Source of the DNA: Deltaproteobacteria bacterium
GTDB lineage: Bacteria > Desulfobacterota > Desulfobacteria > Desulfobacterales > UBA11574
NCBI GenBank assembly: GCA_019313025.1
Contig: JAFDCA010000542.1
Coordinates: forward strand, 1 to 6,365
Reading direction: 5' to 3'
DNA length: 6,365 bases
Each line of letters starts with the position of its first letter. Within the stretch, counting starts at the first letter, position 1. Positions 5,457 to 6,365 of the stretch are shown one piece after another. The position numbers were made by a program, and so were the translations under genes. The notes under the pieces were generated by a model that was not told the origin of the DNA, did not search any database, and saw only the letters and a list, made by a program, of their open reading frames with translations.

Positions 5457-6365
5457 AAGATTAAATGTATTCAGCCTGTCTTTCATTGACTGCATCTGCT
5501 GCGGATTGGGGGCGATTATTCTTTTATTTGTCGTGGTAAACGCCAAAAGCGCTCATCAAAGGGATGCCGTGACCTCTGATTTGCGTGCTGAAGTAAATAA
5601 ACTGGAACAGCAGGTTTTGGATGTAATAAAAAAAAGGGTTGAATCTCGCAACATCCTTTCCCAAATCGATGCCGATTTAGTGGCCACACAGGGACGATCC
5701 CGTGAAATCATAAACATACTCAATGAAAAAAAGATTGAACTGGCAGATAGGGACAAGGACACCCTGGCAAGCAAAACACACATCAATCAGTTAAAAACGG
5801 ATTTAAAGTCACTTGAAGAAGAGCTTCGGCGGTTGAAAGCCGGAGCCAAAACAGAAGATGATTTAGGTTCCAAGTTGCGTCCGTTTCCAGGGCAAGGAGA
5901 TCGCCAGTACCTTACGGATTTAAAAATTGGGGGAAAGCGGATCTTTATTCTATTGGACGCCTCTGCCAGCATGCTGGATGAAACCATCGTCGGTATTATC
6001 CGCCGGCGCAATCTAAAAAATGCCCAGAAAAAAAACGCCCCCAAGTGGCAACATGCGGTAAAAACCATGAACTGGCTGATCACACAGCTTCTGCCGACCA
6101 GTCAATTTCAAATATACATCTTTAACGAAACCGCCCGCCCTTTGCTCGAACAATCAAAAGGAACCTGGCTGGATGCCGGTGTCATAGACCCTTTGAATCT
6201 TTCAACGGAAAGTTTAAATCAGCTGGTTCCGGAAAAAGGGACCAGTCTGTTGAACGCGATCAGATCGATCAACGAGATGAATCCGACGCCAGACAATATC
6301 TTTTTACTGACCGATGGGTTGCCAACCATGGGAGGCAGCAAACCATGGCGAACGAGGGTCTCCAG
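5446..6365 (+). CDS. ExbD/TolR-like TM helix - coiled coil - vWA domain protein (3' end outside window)
   Basis: 306 codons are visible; the frame is still open at the window end. ATG 5446 lies inside the end of the previous gene (11-bp overlap), with TGGA 5 nt upstream. Residues 1-5 (MKRRR) are a positive anchor. FSLSFIDCICCGLGAIILLF (9-28) is a TM helix with the 'FID' of ExbD (PFIDVMLVLLIIF); Asp15 matches the proton-carrying Asp25 of E. coli ExbD. Residues about 43-135 are charged and heptad-like, probably a coiled coil. Residues about 164-306 are a vWA domain with all MIDAS parts: DASAS (171-175), Thr266 in KGTSLL, and Asp290 in LLTDG. By the positive-inside rule the coiled coil and vWA domain face the periplasm. 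It is most likely the stator/rotor partner of the channel protein encoded at 3119, with a metal-dependent binding domain as its output. I know no characterised gene name for this arrangement. Confidence 0.85.
   Translation, partial: MKRRRLNVFSLSFIDCICCGLGAIILLFVVVNAKSAHQRDAVTSDLRAEVNKLEQQVLDVIKKRVESRNILSQIDADLVATQGRSREIINILNEKKIELADRDKDTLASKTHINQLKTDLKSLEEELRRLKAGAKTEDDLGSKLRPFPGQGDRQYLTDLKIGGKRIFILLDASASMLDETIVGIIRRRNLKNAQKKNAPKWQHAVKTMNWLITQLLPTSQFQIYIFNETARPLLEQSKGTWLDAGVIDPLNLSTESLNQLVPEKGTSLLNAIRSINEMNPTPDNIFLLTDGLPTMGGSKPWRTRVS

Noticed and set aside
3119..6365. Zorya-type anti-phage defence locus
   Set aside because: The ZorA-like channel architecture fits loosely, but there is no ZorB with an OmpA-like domain, and no ZorC/ZorD or ZorE nuclease or helicase in view. 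The vWA, FHA and FGE-like parts point elsewhere.

Overview
The window is a dense, one-directional stretch of seven consecutive genes, all on the + strand, from what looks like a Gram-negative (diderm) bacterium. The evidence for this is a signal-peptide protein, PEGA repeats anchored in the inner membrane, and a MotA/TolQ/ExbB-type proton channel. Base composition is moderate and even throughout. I see no transposase, integrase, tRNA, rRNA or CRISPR array. The species cannot be named from this sequence; a proteobacterial or Desulfobacterota-like host would fit.

Layout. (1) 3-473 is the 3' end of a gene that begins before the window; its product has a TPR-like stretch followed by a beta-rich PEGA-like C-terminal domain. 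(2) 470-2581 encodes a 703-residue membrane-anchored protein with one TM helix, four clear PEGA repeats (about 70-residue period) and a C-terminal formylglycine-generating-enzyme (FGE/SUMF1) fold that lacks the two catalytic cysteines. (3) 2578-2916 encodes a 112-residue exported protein rich in Lys/Pro/Ser. After a 202-bp gap, a second coupled block follows: (4) 3119-3922, a four-TM MotA/TolQ/ExbB channel subunit; (5) 3919-4047, a 42-codon ORF joined by ATGA overlaps on both sides; (6) 4044-5456, an Hsp70/actin-fold protein fused to an FHA domain; (7) 5446 to the window end, an ExbD/TolR-like TM helix joined to a coiled coil and a von Willebrand factor A (vWA) domain, cut by the window edge.

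How the genes may work together (inference). Genes 4 and 7 have the hallmarks of the two halves of an ion-driven 5:2 motor: the channel threonines in one and the 'FID' aspartate of ExbD in the other. Here the periplasmic output domain would be a coiled coil plus a MIDAS-containing vWA domain, where other systems have an ExbD/TolR or OmpA-like peptidoglycan-binding domain. The PEGA/FGE-like protein and the small exported protein are predicted in the same periplasmic space and could be ligand-binding or envelope-binding partners. The Hsp70-FHA protein has no export signal and would be the cytoplasmic component. I know of no experimentally characterised system with exactly this composition; it differs from Tol, TonB-ExbBD, Mot, Gld and Zorya. 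The best description is an uncharacterised envelope motor with a vWA effector or sensor.

Limits: no database search was possible. Domain calls rest on motifs read by eye, and the gene order beyond both window ends is unknown.
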